The notes below the pieces were generated by a model that searched no databases, was not told where the DNA came from, and saw only the letters and a program-made list of their open reading frames with translations. Positions 33,575 to 43,695 of a stretch of 64,000 bases of DNA are shown here, piece by piece. Every line of letters starts with the position of its first letter. Positions within the stretch are counted from its first letter, which is position 1. The stretch is from Siphonodentalium dalli (Eukaryota; Mollusca; Scaphopoda; Gadilida; Siphonodentaliidae). The stretch lies in the NCBI GenBank assembly GCA_032622095.1, contig CP136064.1:109356004-109420003 (forward strand). The letters run 5' to 3'. A program made the translations under genes and the position numbers.

Positions 33575-34467
33575 ATTTCAATAAACTTCATCAACATGAT
33601 ATTCTCGTTTTCGTTATATATCTATAAGCGGGGAGAGAGTGAGTGGATTATTAGGAATTGTAGAGTGAGAAACGATACGTAAATGGTACATTAAGAGCCC
33701 GAAAATTTAAACTTTAAATATTGTTCTGTGTCATTTTAACTTTCAACCACTGCGCTTGTATTGTAAACATTCATTCATAATGAGTGTCTTGTGTCCCTTT
33801 AGAGTGCATTGTGTTCCTTTAATATTCACACACCAGTGCGTTTATTGTATTTCTTTAACATTCATTCAAAATGAGTGCCGTGCATGTGTTCCTTTAGAGT
33901 GCATTGTGTTCCTTTAATATTCACACACCAATATTACATAACGTCCCTTGTTTCGTGTCACTTTAACTCCTTGAGTGTATTTCCCCTTCTAATGATGGCA
34001 TAGCGTTGGTAGTTGGTACGTAGAAGACTGTATAACGCTATGCCTATGTCTGTATATGTTGTCACATCGTGAGTGTATTGTCCACCTTTAATGGTGTCGT
34101 AGTGTGTGTACATATAAGACTGTGTAACACTATGTCTATATATGTATGTTTTGGAACATTTAAGAAAGATGTGAAATATAAATGTCAAGACTCAGTTCAT
34201 TCGTGTAGTAATTTCGTATCAGTTAAACGCTCTTCATTCGTGTATTACCAACAGGTAAGTTGCACTATTTTTGAAAGCAATCACGATGTGTAAAATTTTC
34301 ATTAAATTACAATAAACCAATGGCTATGGTGTACCAGTTTATGGTTAAATAACACAGAGTGACTTAATTCACAATGAAGTACAATGCCACTCCACTACAT
34401 ATGCGAGATGTATTGTTTGTCCATAGCTTAAGTGTGTAAACATCACATTTTGCTCGTCACGCTATGA

Positions 34468-34530
<63 letters not shown>

Positions 34531-34841
34531 TGCGTAATGGTAAGGTAATGTTTTTTGTTATGGTCATGATTTTGTTGCGGCCATGTTCTAGCATAGATCG
34601 ATAAATAAGTTAAAGGTTGTTATAAGTCATCGTTGTTTCACAGACAGTTCTATTGGTGATCGAATTTGATAACTATTTTTGTTGGAAAAACTAAGAGTGT
34701 TAGAGTAGCCTCCCTGTTATTTAAATAAAGAGCGTTTGTTTCGCTTATGTGCGATTGTGACTGTAACTAGGTCTATCGAGTATATAACATATAGCGCTAT
34801 CATATAAAAGATGAAAGAAACATATCAACAGCTTTGTTTAG
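33575..34841. repeat. centre of the Polinton-like element: tandem pair, (TA)28, no ORF
   Basis: Two copies of a ~90-bp unit (ATTCATTCA(T/A)AATGAGTG, then TTTAGAGTGCATTGTG) lie at 33768-33942. A (TA)28 run occupies 34471-34527. AATAAAGAGCGTTTG at about 34725 resembles a box near 3009. No convincing coding sequence is seen. Confidence 0.6.
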
Positions 34842-34975
34842 TCTGATATTACGTATGTATACGTGTGTACGTCTAACATGTGACCTTTGGTGAAATAGTG
34901 CTACACGATGCTTAATAACTTCATCGTGATAGAGAGGGAATGAATAAACGCTCCTTGTTATTTACGTGAGAGTAT
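34842..34975. repeat. internal direct box 2 (with AATAAA)
   Basis: Second copy of the box at 32629-32760 in the same orientation, with AATAAA at 34943. It lies just outside the inner end of the right arm. Confidence 0.8.
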
Positions 34976-35066
34976 AATGTCCAATTATTGCAAATAAAAC
35001 ATTGCAGGCATCGGTGGATACCCGATTGGCGCACTTACTGATCACGTGATAAGCTGCTAATATGTA

Positions 35067-36544
35067 CAGATTACTTACTTTGGCGTAAGTATGAATAGCT
35101 CGATAAACTGATAATATGTACAGGTGATCACACACGCAACCCTTGATGTTTGGGTTATGGACACTAGGGAAACTACAGGGATAATAGGCTTAGTAATTTT
35201 CGCTGTGAAATTCGTTGATTATTCCCTCTATGACGTCCCGAGGTTGGCATTATGAAAAAATGGCTCGCTGACACATCATCCGAGTAACTTCCCTAAAACA
35301 GGGTGGGGCGGGGTCCTCGCCCCCTTTTTAGCAAAGCTTTTTAAAATAACCGACTAACGATTCTCGTTCTGTCAAACAAAAGATTTTTACCACGATAGAA
35401 CCCAGCGAGATATTATTATTGAAAAGATAATCGATTATACATATATTTATTATTGATAACATAAAAATATATTATACAACACAATTCAATCAACAGCTCT
35501 TCCGAGTATTATTTTTAGATCTACCAGTCGACAGAATCGTCCGACATTTCCTCTGATGAATAGGCACTATCCATCAGATATGCATATTCTGTATCCAATT
35601 CAATTTCAATGTCCCAATTTTCGGGACGTTCGTGGTAGCTGCCTGTACTTGAATCAGAATCCGACCACGACGATTGGGAACTGGTGGTCCAGTAGTCAGC
35701 CTCTACGTCCAGATAAGAGTTGTCGGAGGATACTGACCACTGGTCAGAGTCCTTGTCATCCTGGCCATTGTCACCATCAGCATGAATCCGTTGATTGATA
35801 AGACCAACCCAGTGAAAAATAGGCAGGTCATCATCTTCATTGTAAGCGTCATCACTTTCATCAGTATTGTCCTCATGTTCAGTATTGTCCTCGTGTTGAT
35901 CATTGTCAACAATCCATTGGTATATGCCATATACTATGCATAAACATAAAAACTTCATAATCTCTTCCAGCAGCATTTTTTTTAGGTTGTCGATAGTGTG
36001 TGTTAGAATATGTTATGAAAATATATATATTTTTTTCGAGAATAAATACCTAAAAACAAAACATCAACATCTGCACCCACATAATTGGTATATAAACTAG
36101 TTAAACTATTTGTAGACTGTCGATTAATAAATTAAACCAAAAAAATTGATACAAACAATACCGAGTGTGATTATTTGTTTTGCTGTGTGAGACACGCAAT
36201 AGGCGGCCGAGATTACAAAGCAACTTCACACGACGACTTGTTAGTCAACAATATACACACATTACGCTCATACTGCTCTATGAATTGGTTAAGCCATCTT
36301 AAGCTGAGATTATTTACAGACACGCCGAAATTACAAAGTTCCCCCCCAAAAAAACAACTTCACACGATGAACCAATTTGTTAGTCAACAATATACACACA
36401 CCAACAGGACGCTCAAATATCGTAAATATACTTACGCCCATTTTTATCAACGATTCTCAAATATATAGTACTATAGTACTAACATACTCAAAATACACTT
36501 ATGCCCAATTTTACGATTGAACCTAACGAGTCCCATGTACTACT
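35067..36544 (-). repeat. right long terminal inverted repeat (1,478 bp)
   Basis: Reverse complement of 30801-32284. The element ends here with GTACTACT, followed immediately by AATGCA (36545-36550). It contains the second acidic ORF. Confidence 0.9.
35521..35976 (-). CDS. acidic protein of unknown function (right-arm copy)
   Basis: 151 residues, ATG at 35976, same length and frame as the left-arm copy. I count seven base differences between the two ORFs; five change the residue (Asp to His, Arg to Leu, Val to Gly, Arg to Lys, Glu to Asp, left to right) and two are silent. No stop or indel separates them. With such small numbers this shows recent common origin but no clear purifying selection. 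A mirrored AATAAA lies at 35446-35451, about 70 bp past the stop. Confidence 0.6.
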   Translation of the reverse strand: MLLEEIMKFLCLCIVYGIYQWIVDNDQHEDNTEHEDNTDESDDAYNEDDDLPIFHWVGLINQRIHADGDNGQDDKDSDQWSVSSDNSYLDVEADYWTTSSQSSWSDSDSSTGSYHERPENWDIEIELDTEYAYLMDSAYSSEEMSDDSVDW

Positions 36545-36550
36545 AATGCA

Positions 36551-37109
36551 TATTAGTATAATTACCACTACTAATAACGCTGAAGGGATCATTGTCGCCA
36601 CATTTCGGTGTGTTGGGTACCAGGCTTTATACAAGGTGTTCTGGGTGTATCCAGATTGACCGTTGCTGTTTTCAGCATACATTTGATACCATAATATTGC
36701 ACCCGATCACATGACGCACGCGTATTCATCATTGTTATGCCTGCCTCAAATTTGGAGCTATCTAACACTTCTTTGAAATGAGAGAAGATGCCCTAAAATG
36801 AGGAATAAATTCACTGGTGGCCCACCGCTCCTGCTAAATCCGTCCGAAATCGGATAATCGTCCATTGCGCATTGCTCCTGTGCCTTTCCGGCGAGAGAAA
36901 GTCTACCACGCCCAGAAATTGAGCTCAGGGAGCGTTATTGTGAGAAGTTTATATAAGAAAATTATGTTTTCTCCTCAATAAAAGGCCATTATGTATATGT
37001 AAAGTGGCTCTTGGTCCGCAGGATTCAACAAACCTGAAATTCTTTGTATTTTTTCCCAACCTCATCATTTCCAGTGCGTTTTACCTTGACAAATCCGAAA
37101 GCATTCTGA
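36551..37109. other. intergenic with one dispersed-repeat piece
   Basis: 36808-36875 matches 29015-29095. Nothing else is recognised. Confidence 0.45.
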
Positions 37110-37688
37110 GAATATAATTAATTTTACAAGTTTGAACAAATTACGAAGTGTGTTTTGTACTACCGCGACTAACAGGGGAGATGGTTTACTCGTACGAATA
37201 TACGTCAAATTTACCAAATAATCCAAATTTCCTGCATTTCAATAAAGGAACTGTTTCAATTCTGAGTTATTGAGCGCTATATATGACCTAATGCTTTTGA
37301 AAATAATGAATAATTAAGGGAAAGTGTTTTTTGAGAATGCTTGTGCTCAATTTTACTACAATAATCAGTTCATTGTCATCTTGGTATTGTTTTTAATATT
37401 GCCGATCAAAATCATTGTCATTGGGGGATCGCAAGTTTGTTAAAAGAAGGTTGACATTTGGAGGAATATAATTAATTTTACAAGTTTGAACAAATTACGA
37501 AGTGTGTTTTGTACTACCGCGACTAACAGGGGAGATGGTTTACTCGTACGAATATACGTCAAATTTACCAAATAATCCAAATTTCCTGCATTTCAATAAA
37601 GGAACTGTTTCAATTCTGAGTTATTGAGCGCTATATATGAGCTAATGCTTTTGAAAATAATGAATAATTAAGGGAAAGTGTTTTTTGG
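37110..37688. repeat. direct duplication, ~224-bp unit
   Basis: From GAATATAATTAATTTTAC to AAAGTGTTTTTTG, the copies at 37110-37333 and 37464-37687 are almost identical and separated by about 130 bp of unique sequence. An AATAAA lies in each copy. Confidence 0.85.
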
Positions 37689-38530
37689 TTTTCTGTTTTT
37701 ACAATTTCAACCCTTTTATTACTGCCAGTTCTGTGCCATGGTGGAGATTCATTCCCATGTGGTAGTGGCAAACTGGCATAATGGTATTGTATCAGTTGTG
37801 ATTGTAGTTTGTACATAAATATCTGCTGATGTTAATACACAGTCATTTGAGTAAATAAATTCCAGTAATGCTCATTACCTGAACACATATATGAAATTGA
37901 AAGAAAAGCATTTCCTTCAAGTTCAGACTGGTATGTTTTACCAACCATAGATTCATGGTCACTAGTCTATTAGTAATGTTAAACCTCCATATCTTTCTGA
38001 GGACAGCTTTAACAATATAACAATCATTCACGGTGCATACTTGTTACCATTGTGTGAGTTGTAAACTTGTGATTCCTTGGAATTAGAATACATGTAACTC
38101 ATATTCGTTCCTCAACCATATTCTCATTAATATCTTGTATAATGTACTGCATGCACAGTGTACACAGTACATAAAACATGCATGGATCAGTGCTATGTCA
38201 TTCTTGTTAATTGTGTCTTTACTTACACAGTCCATACTCTTAAAAAGAACATATCAAAACCCAAATTATTAAGCCATTAAGCCAACATTGGAATTTTGCA
38301 TTACTCAAAACCAAATCCTATATAGTTGGAAATTTTATGGTCTCAACGCACCCAGTTGGAACCCCCCTAGCAACGTCCCTGTATACTGTAGGGGCTGAAG
38401 AGACAAATAAGTTCAATACATTTAATTAAACTCTCTTCCGCAAATAAACGACACATGAGTTATGTACAAGAAAACTAAGATGCATGCATCAGGTCGGCCG
38501 TGAACTATCTACCATAGAATTGTTGTAGCT
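37689..38530. other. intergenic, nothing recognised
   Basis: AT-rich. 38290-38390 (AGTTGGAA words, CAACGTCCCTG) is a weak match to the dispersed family at 30170-30480. Confidence 0.45.
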
Positions 38531-38909
38531 ATCGATTATACATTTTGAAACACCTGTCTGTATGTATGTATGTGTGTATGCATGAATGCATGTGTGTATG
38601 TGTTATAGACTCTAACACTGCTCGAATTTGGTATTTAACGTGTCAACTTGACCTCGCTCATAGGCATGTTTATGGACCTTGACCGATCCGACTAAAAATT
38701 TGTGTGTAGGACTACTTCGATCCCGGGAGCAATATGGACGGGTCCAATTTCACTTGGGACCATGTTCTCGAACGTGCTGATATAGGTATGTTTCTGGACC
38801 AATTGAACAATAGTTTGGCCAGACACTGTATATACTGGGTACTGTCCAGATGGAGGCGATCACACAAAAAATCCTAACTAGCCCGAACGAAGTCGAGTAC
38901 ATCAGCTAG
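38531..38909 (+). mobile_element. Helitron-like non-autonomous element A
   Basis: It starts near ATCGATTATACATTTTG and a CTG/TATG microsatellite. It ends in GCCCGAACGAAGTCG, TACATCAG and CTAG at 38906-38909. A short 3' hairpin about 10 bp before CTAG fits Helitron 3' ends (CTRR). It directly abuts element B. Confidence 0.45.
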
Positions 38910-39396
38910 TCTAATATATATTTTGGACATTTGTCTGTCTGTTTGTCTGTTAGCTATGGCCGGGAAAACTGCCTGACAGATTTGACGAAATTTGATACCT
39001 AGGGGATATTATTTCCAGGGAGTATTTTGGACGGGTCAAATGTTGATCCCGACCTGACTTTGACATTCAAAAAGATCAATTCAAGGTCAAATCTGGTAAA
39101 ACGGAAGTATTTCAACGAAATTTGATACCTACTGTTACTTTTGTCCCAGGAGTGTTTCGGGTGGGTCAAATCATGACCCTGACCTGATCTTGACATTAAA
39201 AATTATCAATTCAAGGTCAAATCGGGTAAAGCCGGGCGGATTTCGATGGGTACTTTTGTCCGGGGAGTGTTTTGGACGGGTCAAATCGTGACCCCGACAT
39301 GACCTTCACCTTTAAAATAGTCAATTCAATGTTAAATCGCGCAATTCTCCGAAAATCAGAGGGGAACATCCCGGACGAAGTCGGGTCCACCAGCTA
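38910..39396 (+). mobile_element. Helitron-like non-autonomous element B
   Basis: It begins TCTAATATATATTTTGG plus a TCTG microsatellite immediately after CTAG of element A. It contains about three of the 129-bp GGTCAA-rich units seen at 5803-6366. It ends in CCCGGACGAAGTCGGG, TCCACCAGCTA. The TC start and 3' hairpin fit Helitrons. The last base is C instead of G of CTAG, so the exact end is uncertain. Confidence 0.5.
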
Positions 39397-40955
39397 CTAT
39401 TATATATTTCTAGATTAGTTACAAACTAAATACCTGTATATTGTACAAAGAAATGTTTGACAAATATATCTGTATCAATATTAGCATGCGGGTCATTAAA
39501 ATAGATACGACGAAAAAAAATTTGAAGGGTGCATGTATCAGGTAAATTTTTATATTTTAAATGATGACAGGAATGCGGAAAGTTGAAGTACCTACGTAAT
39601 ACTGGCTATCTGCATGAAGAGATATACATGTATATAAAAACCAAAATAGAAAATGACTGCTGGCGACAATGTTTTCCAAAAAAAAATTCAAAGCATTCGA
39701 TAGCTCCCATCTAGTTGTCAGCCCGAAGATCAATATGAAGTTTGGTGACTATCAGATGAGGGATATGTCTGTACAGTTGCTAAACAATTCAGTTATGCAA
39801 AAGAGGATCAAAGAGTAAGATACCAAATTGCTGCCTGTGGTAATGTTTTTTAACGAAATTCGGGAAAATTAGATTACTCTCACGCTGGTTATCCAGAAGA
39901 TCATTGTGGAATATGGTGACGATCGGACAAGGGGTGTCGTCTGTAGGGTCAACCAAATTATTTAGCCATAAAAATAGTAAAATTGAAGATCACCGCTGGC
40001 TGTGATGTCTTCACAAGGACAGTCTGAGAACAAAATATGGCTCACATCTAGCGGTGACCCAAAATATCCACATGAGAAAAAGTTCTCCAATAAAAGCTGG
40101 CTCCAGGGTGCGCCAATTGATTCAAATTCGAAATTTAGCAGGGTGTACTGCTTGTGGCCATGTTTTCCCCACAAATTTGATAGACTGATTGACAAAACCA
40201 CTGAATCCGTTGAATCAATAGGATAGGATATTTTATTTCAATACATGGATTAATTTATATGCATTGTTATACACAGTACTGGTATATAAAGGTACTGAAA
40301 ATAACTATATTACTAGTATACATAAAATAAACCATATATCATGGCTATGGGTTCATGACAGCTGAGAACTTGGTGTGAATTAAAGAGTGGTGGTTTCTCA
40401 AGCATATCTAACCCTCCACGTTAGTTACATGCCATTAAATGTCATAAGTATAATCTAGCTTGAGGACAGAAGTGATCCATAAACCCCCCCTTAATTCAAC
40501 CAGGTCCTCGCGCGATGTATGGTCGATCACATGATGATCTAGGGGGGATTAGAATTGTTGTATAAAAACAGCACTGCGTGTAAATATAAAATAAAATAGT
40601 GCTACATCTTATTACAGATTATTGCCATATATAATCAGTGATTATACAGACAGTCTGACAAAATAAAGTTTCAGTGACACTCTATCCGAAGAGGGGAATA
40701 ATTTCATCTGTTACAGTCAATGGAGCAATTATGAATCTGGAAAGGTGAAATTTCTAAGTAATACTAGATATCGACATAACGCGATAACATATAACGTAAA
40801 TGCAATATGGCCGCTGGCGACCATTTTTTCCTATGAAATTAAAAAAATATTTGATGGCTCTCATCTGATAGATCAATATCAAGATAAATATGAAGTTTGG
40901 TGATGATCGGATGAGTGAAGTGGACTGTGGTCTGTGCTAAACGGTTTGGTAATGC
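39397..40955. repeat. degenerate dispersed repeats (CTGGCGAC / TGAAGTTTGGTGA units)
   Basis: Related segments at about 39650-39790, 39800-39960, 39970-40130 and 40800-40950 share GCTGGCGAC(A/C)AT, GATCAATATGAAGTTTGGTG and CGGATGAG. The ORFs 39962-40201 and 40002-40226 overlap on opposite strands and run through these repeats. Confidence 0.5.
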
Positions 40956-41260
40956 TTAAAAAGATTCTTACCTTAATACTTTTATGTTCACTTTATAAAC
41001 TTCACTGAGTCATCTTTGTCATGTATTGAGTTTGATATCTTTTGTTAACAGTTTATAAATTATGTATGTCTCATGTTTGTTATTTTAATTTATGTGTTTA
41101 TTATCATTAAATAAAGTTGCATTCCTTAAAAAGATTCTTACCTCAATGTTTTTATGTTCACTTTATAAACTCCACTGAGTCATCTTTGTCATGTATTGAA
41201 TTTGATATATTTTGTTAACAGTTTATAAATTATGTATGTCTCGTGTTCGTTATTATATTA
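40956..41260. repeat. two-copy tandem repeat, ~170 bp
   Basis: AAAAAGATTCTTACCT, TTTATGTTCACTTTATAAAC, CTTTGTCATGTATTGA and TTGTTAACAGTTTATAAA recur in order at 40956 and 41126. The first copy ends in AAATAAAGTTGCATTCC. Confidence 0.85.
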
Positions 41261-41506
41261 TATACACTTTATAGTGTGTTTTCAGAACGAAATAAAAAAT
41301 GAATTAAATCAACAAATTTGTAAATTTAAAAACAATTCAAACGTTGTTGTATTCCATGTCCCAGCCCTGACATATACACCAAATTTCAATAATATTCATT
41401 GAGAAACAACGGACAAAACGCTATATAACACCCGTATACATATTTTATTCCGAGCCAGACTCATCCTCGGGTACATGTTATAGTAGGTACCGAATTGACA
41501 CACGTC

Positions 41507-41598
41507 GACTGGGGCGAGTTGGCCCTGGGGCGATTAGGCCGATTCCGGCAGACTGGGGCGAGTTGGCCCTGGGGCGATTAGGCCGATTCCGGCACCTT
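41507..41598. repeat. 46-bp perfect tandem duplication
   Basis: ACTGGGGCGAGTTGGCCC, TGGGGCGATTAGGCC and GATTCCGGCA are repeated exactly twice. It is a GC-rich island in AT-rich DNA. Confidence 0.9.
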
Positions 41599-42338
41599 CT
41601 ATAATTTACCGTATGTATCCGTTTACGCGTAGTTTACTTTAGAAAGTTCCGCAATTAATACCGTAAATAGAGCGACCATATTTGACAGAGAATGCCTCTG
41701 TTATTGATTATCAAGTTGATATACATTAAAAACGACAAATTCACATGCTCGTTCAAGCGCAGTAGTCTATTTTCCCCATGTTAAAGGACATCCACAAATA
41801 CCAAATAACGCTAACCTACTGCCGAATGTTTTACACGACAACTGTTAACATATTTGGTCTGAATTCATCTGACGCGGTATTATTCCTCAAAATAAACAAC
41901 AAAACCATCGTTACTTGGAAATGTAGTTTGGGCTAACATTTACATAAATCCTCCACATCATTTATTCGACACACACGTCAGATGAAAAACAGACATGAAA
42001 TAACCGGCCAAATTGGCCGAAATAAGCAATTTTGATTGACTGGTTGCAAAGGGTACGCGTAATGTGATTAGACAGCGATATCTCACCGTGAGGTAACAAA
42101 TAGTGTGCTATTACCCGCGCCGGGTTAATATCGTGATTTATCAAACCGAACACGACAATCAATTAATATAGGGTTTGCGTGAGAAAAGAATGTCATACTG
42201 ATAAACGTGCATGGAAGAGAACGGACGAAAAGATGGAAAGTCGCCTACGGAAATAGACTGACAGAATATAATTAAAATCCTTGGGATAATGACTATAATT
42301 GTGATATTAGTGATATTATATCTTTCAACATTATACAA
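41599..42338. other. intergenic, nothing recognised
   Basis: No coding sequence or repeat boundary found. Confidence 0.45.
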
Positions 42339-42858
42339 TTATCGCATTATTTCGATGTTGACATGAGGAATTGTCAACCCGGGGAAGACAATATTCACCA
42401 AGGCGGTAGGCCGAGGTGAGTATTGACTTCCAAGGGCTGGCAATTCCTCGTGTCAACCAAGAAACAATGCGATAACTGTTTCATTATTTATGATCATAAG
42501 TTTCTTTCCCCAATTCCTATGTTAAAACGTAATTTAAAAAATGTGATATCTAACGATGTTCACCTCATTAATGAAACAACAGGTTAATAACAGTTCTGAG
42601 TGACGTCAGATACTTCAGAGGTGAACATAACTTATCAGACCTGGAAATAGATCAGGTTTTCCCAGCGACGTTCAACGTCACAACATATTGTCCAATCAAA
42701 GTGTGTTTCATATAATAAAACAGTTATCGCATTGTTTCTTGGTTGACACGAGGAATTGTCAGCCCTTGGAAGTCAATATTCACCTCGGCCTACGGCCTTG
42801 GTGAATATTGACTTCCCTGGGTTGACAATTTCTCATGTCAACCTCGAAACAATGCGAA
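42339..42858. repeat. two facing hairpins around a 247-bp unit
   Basis: Hairpin A (42339-42475) and hairpin B (42723-42858) are each near-palindromic, with GTTGACA(T/C)GAGGAATTGTC arms and GC-rich centres (GGCGGTAGGCCGAGG and CCTCGGCCTACGGCC). They are also inverted copies of each other. The unit between them (42476-42722) recurs inverted at 49273-49495 without hairpins. All begin or end at TTATCGCATTGTTTC. Confidence 0.8.
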
Positions 42859-43687
42859 ATCTGAAAGTTTTCATGACGGTAACGCGCATGAGATCCGTAT
42901 ACCTATGAAGCTGTATTATTGTGTTCTATATATAGTTCACGTTACCTGAGAATAGTATCAGAGCACGCGCTTAACGTAACGTAAAGTGGCGCTCTCTTAA
43001 ATGAAAGGCGCAATAAAAACGATTTTCCTATTAGTCAGATTGTCTATCTTAACCAATCAGATTTGACGTTGCATAGACATGGTTGTTGCTAAGTCTTGTA
43101 GTTCAAATACAGAACTCACCACCTCGGCGTTAGTATTTCCACAAATTACCTATTATCACACAACAAAAGGATGAGATGAAAACTATATACATAGAAGGTG
43201 AGTGATCTAAATAAAAAATTGTACTTCATATATTGTTTCGGACCGAAAAATTTCACCAAAACACTTCTTTTACTGTGATTTGAGACTTCCGTTGTTTGAG
43301 TCTGACTTGGTCAAGTTTGTGTTTGAAACTGACAGTTTCAAACTCTGAGTCTTTGTTATTGCCGTTCATGTTTCAATGAATGATTAACTGAAAGTTAACT
43401 TGGCAAGATAACTAGATCATAGGTGCCATCAACTGAATGAATTTAATCGCAAAAATGCGTCTAATTTATCAATTCTCAGCAGTCTCTGTTCCAACTCCAA
43501 AGCTTAACAACAGTTGTCATTAGCGAAGACCGGGAAAAAAATCAAAACACATTTCCGGTTATTCCAACAAGGTGAAGGACAAGGTCGGGACAATTCTCAA
43601 AACAAAAATTAAAATCCTTGAAATTGAAATGAAATTAGGCTTCATCTTGGACGTGAGGAATTATTCTGACTTCGTCTTTTCAACGTG
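42859..43687. other. intergenic, nothing recognised
   Basis: No ORF or repeat recognised. Confidence 0.45.
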
Positions 43688-43695
43688 GATTTACC

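Larger units (their letters stand above)
30801..36544. mobile_element. Polinton/Maverick-like non-autonomous element, 5.74 kb
   Basis: Seen directly: two inverted arms of about 1.48 kb (30801-32284 and 35067-36544) with only scattered mismatches and small indels; outermost bases AGTAGTACATGG at the left, with the exact mirror ending in CT at the right; and the hexamer AATGCA immediately outside both ends (30795-30800 and 36545-36550). Complementarity stops exactly at the hexamers. A 6-bp target duplication, AG...CT ends and TIRs of this size are the published marks of Polintons/Mavericks. Their usual genes (protein-primed DNA polymerase B, retroviral-type integrase, packaging ATPase, protease, capsid) are absent. 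The element is also far shorter than the usual 15-20 kb, so it would have to be mobilised in trans. Instead it carries small acidic ORFs in the arms and centre. The alternative is a duplicated host gene pair that forms a palindrome, but this would not explain the flanking hexamers. Confidence 0.75.
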
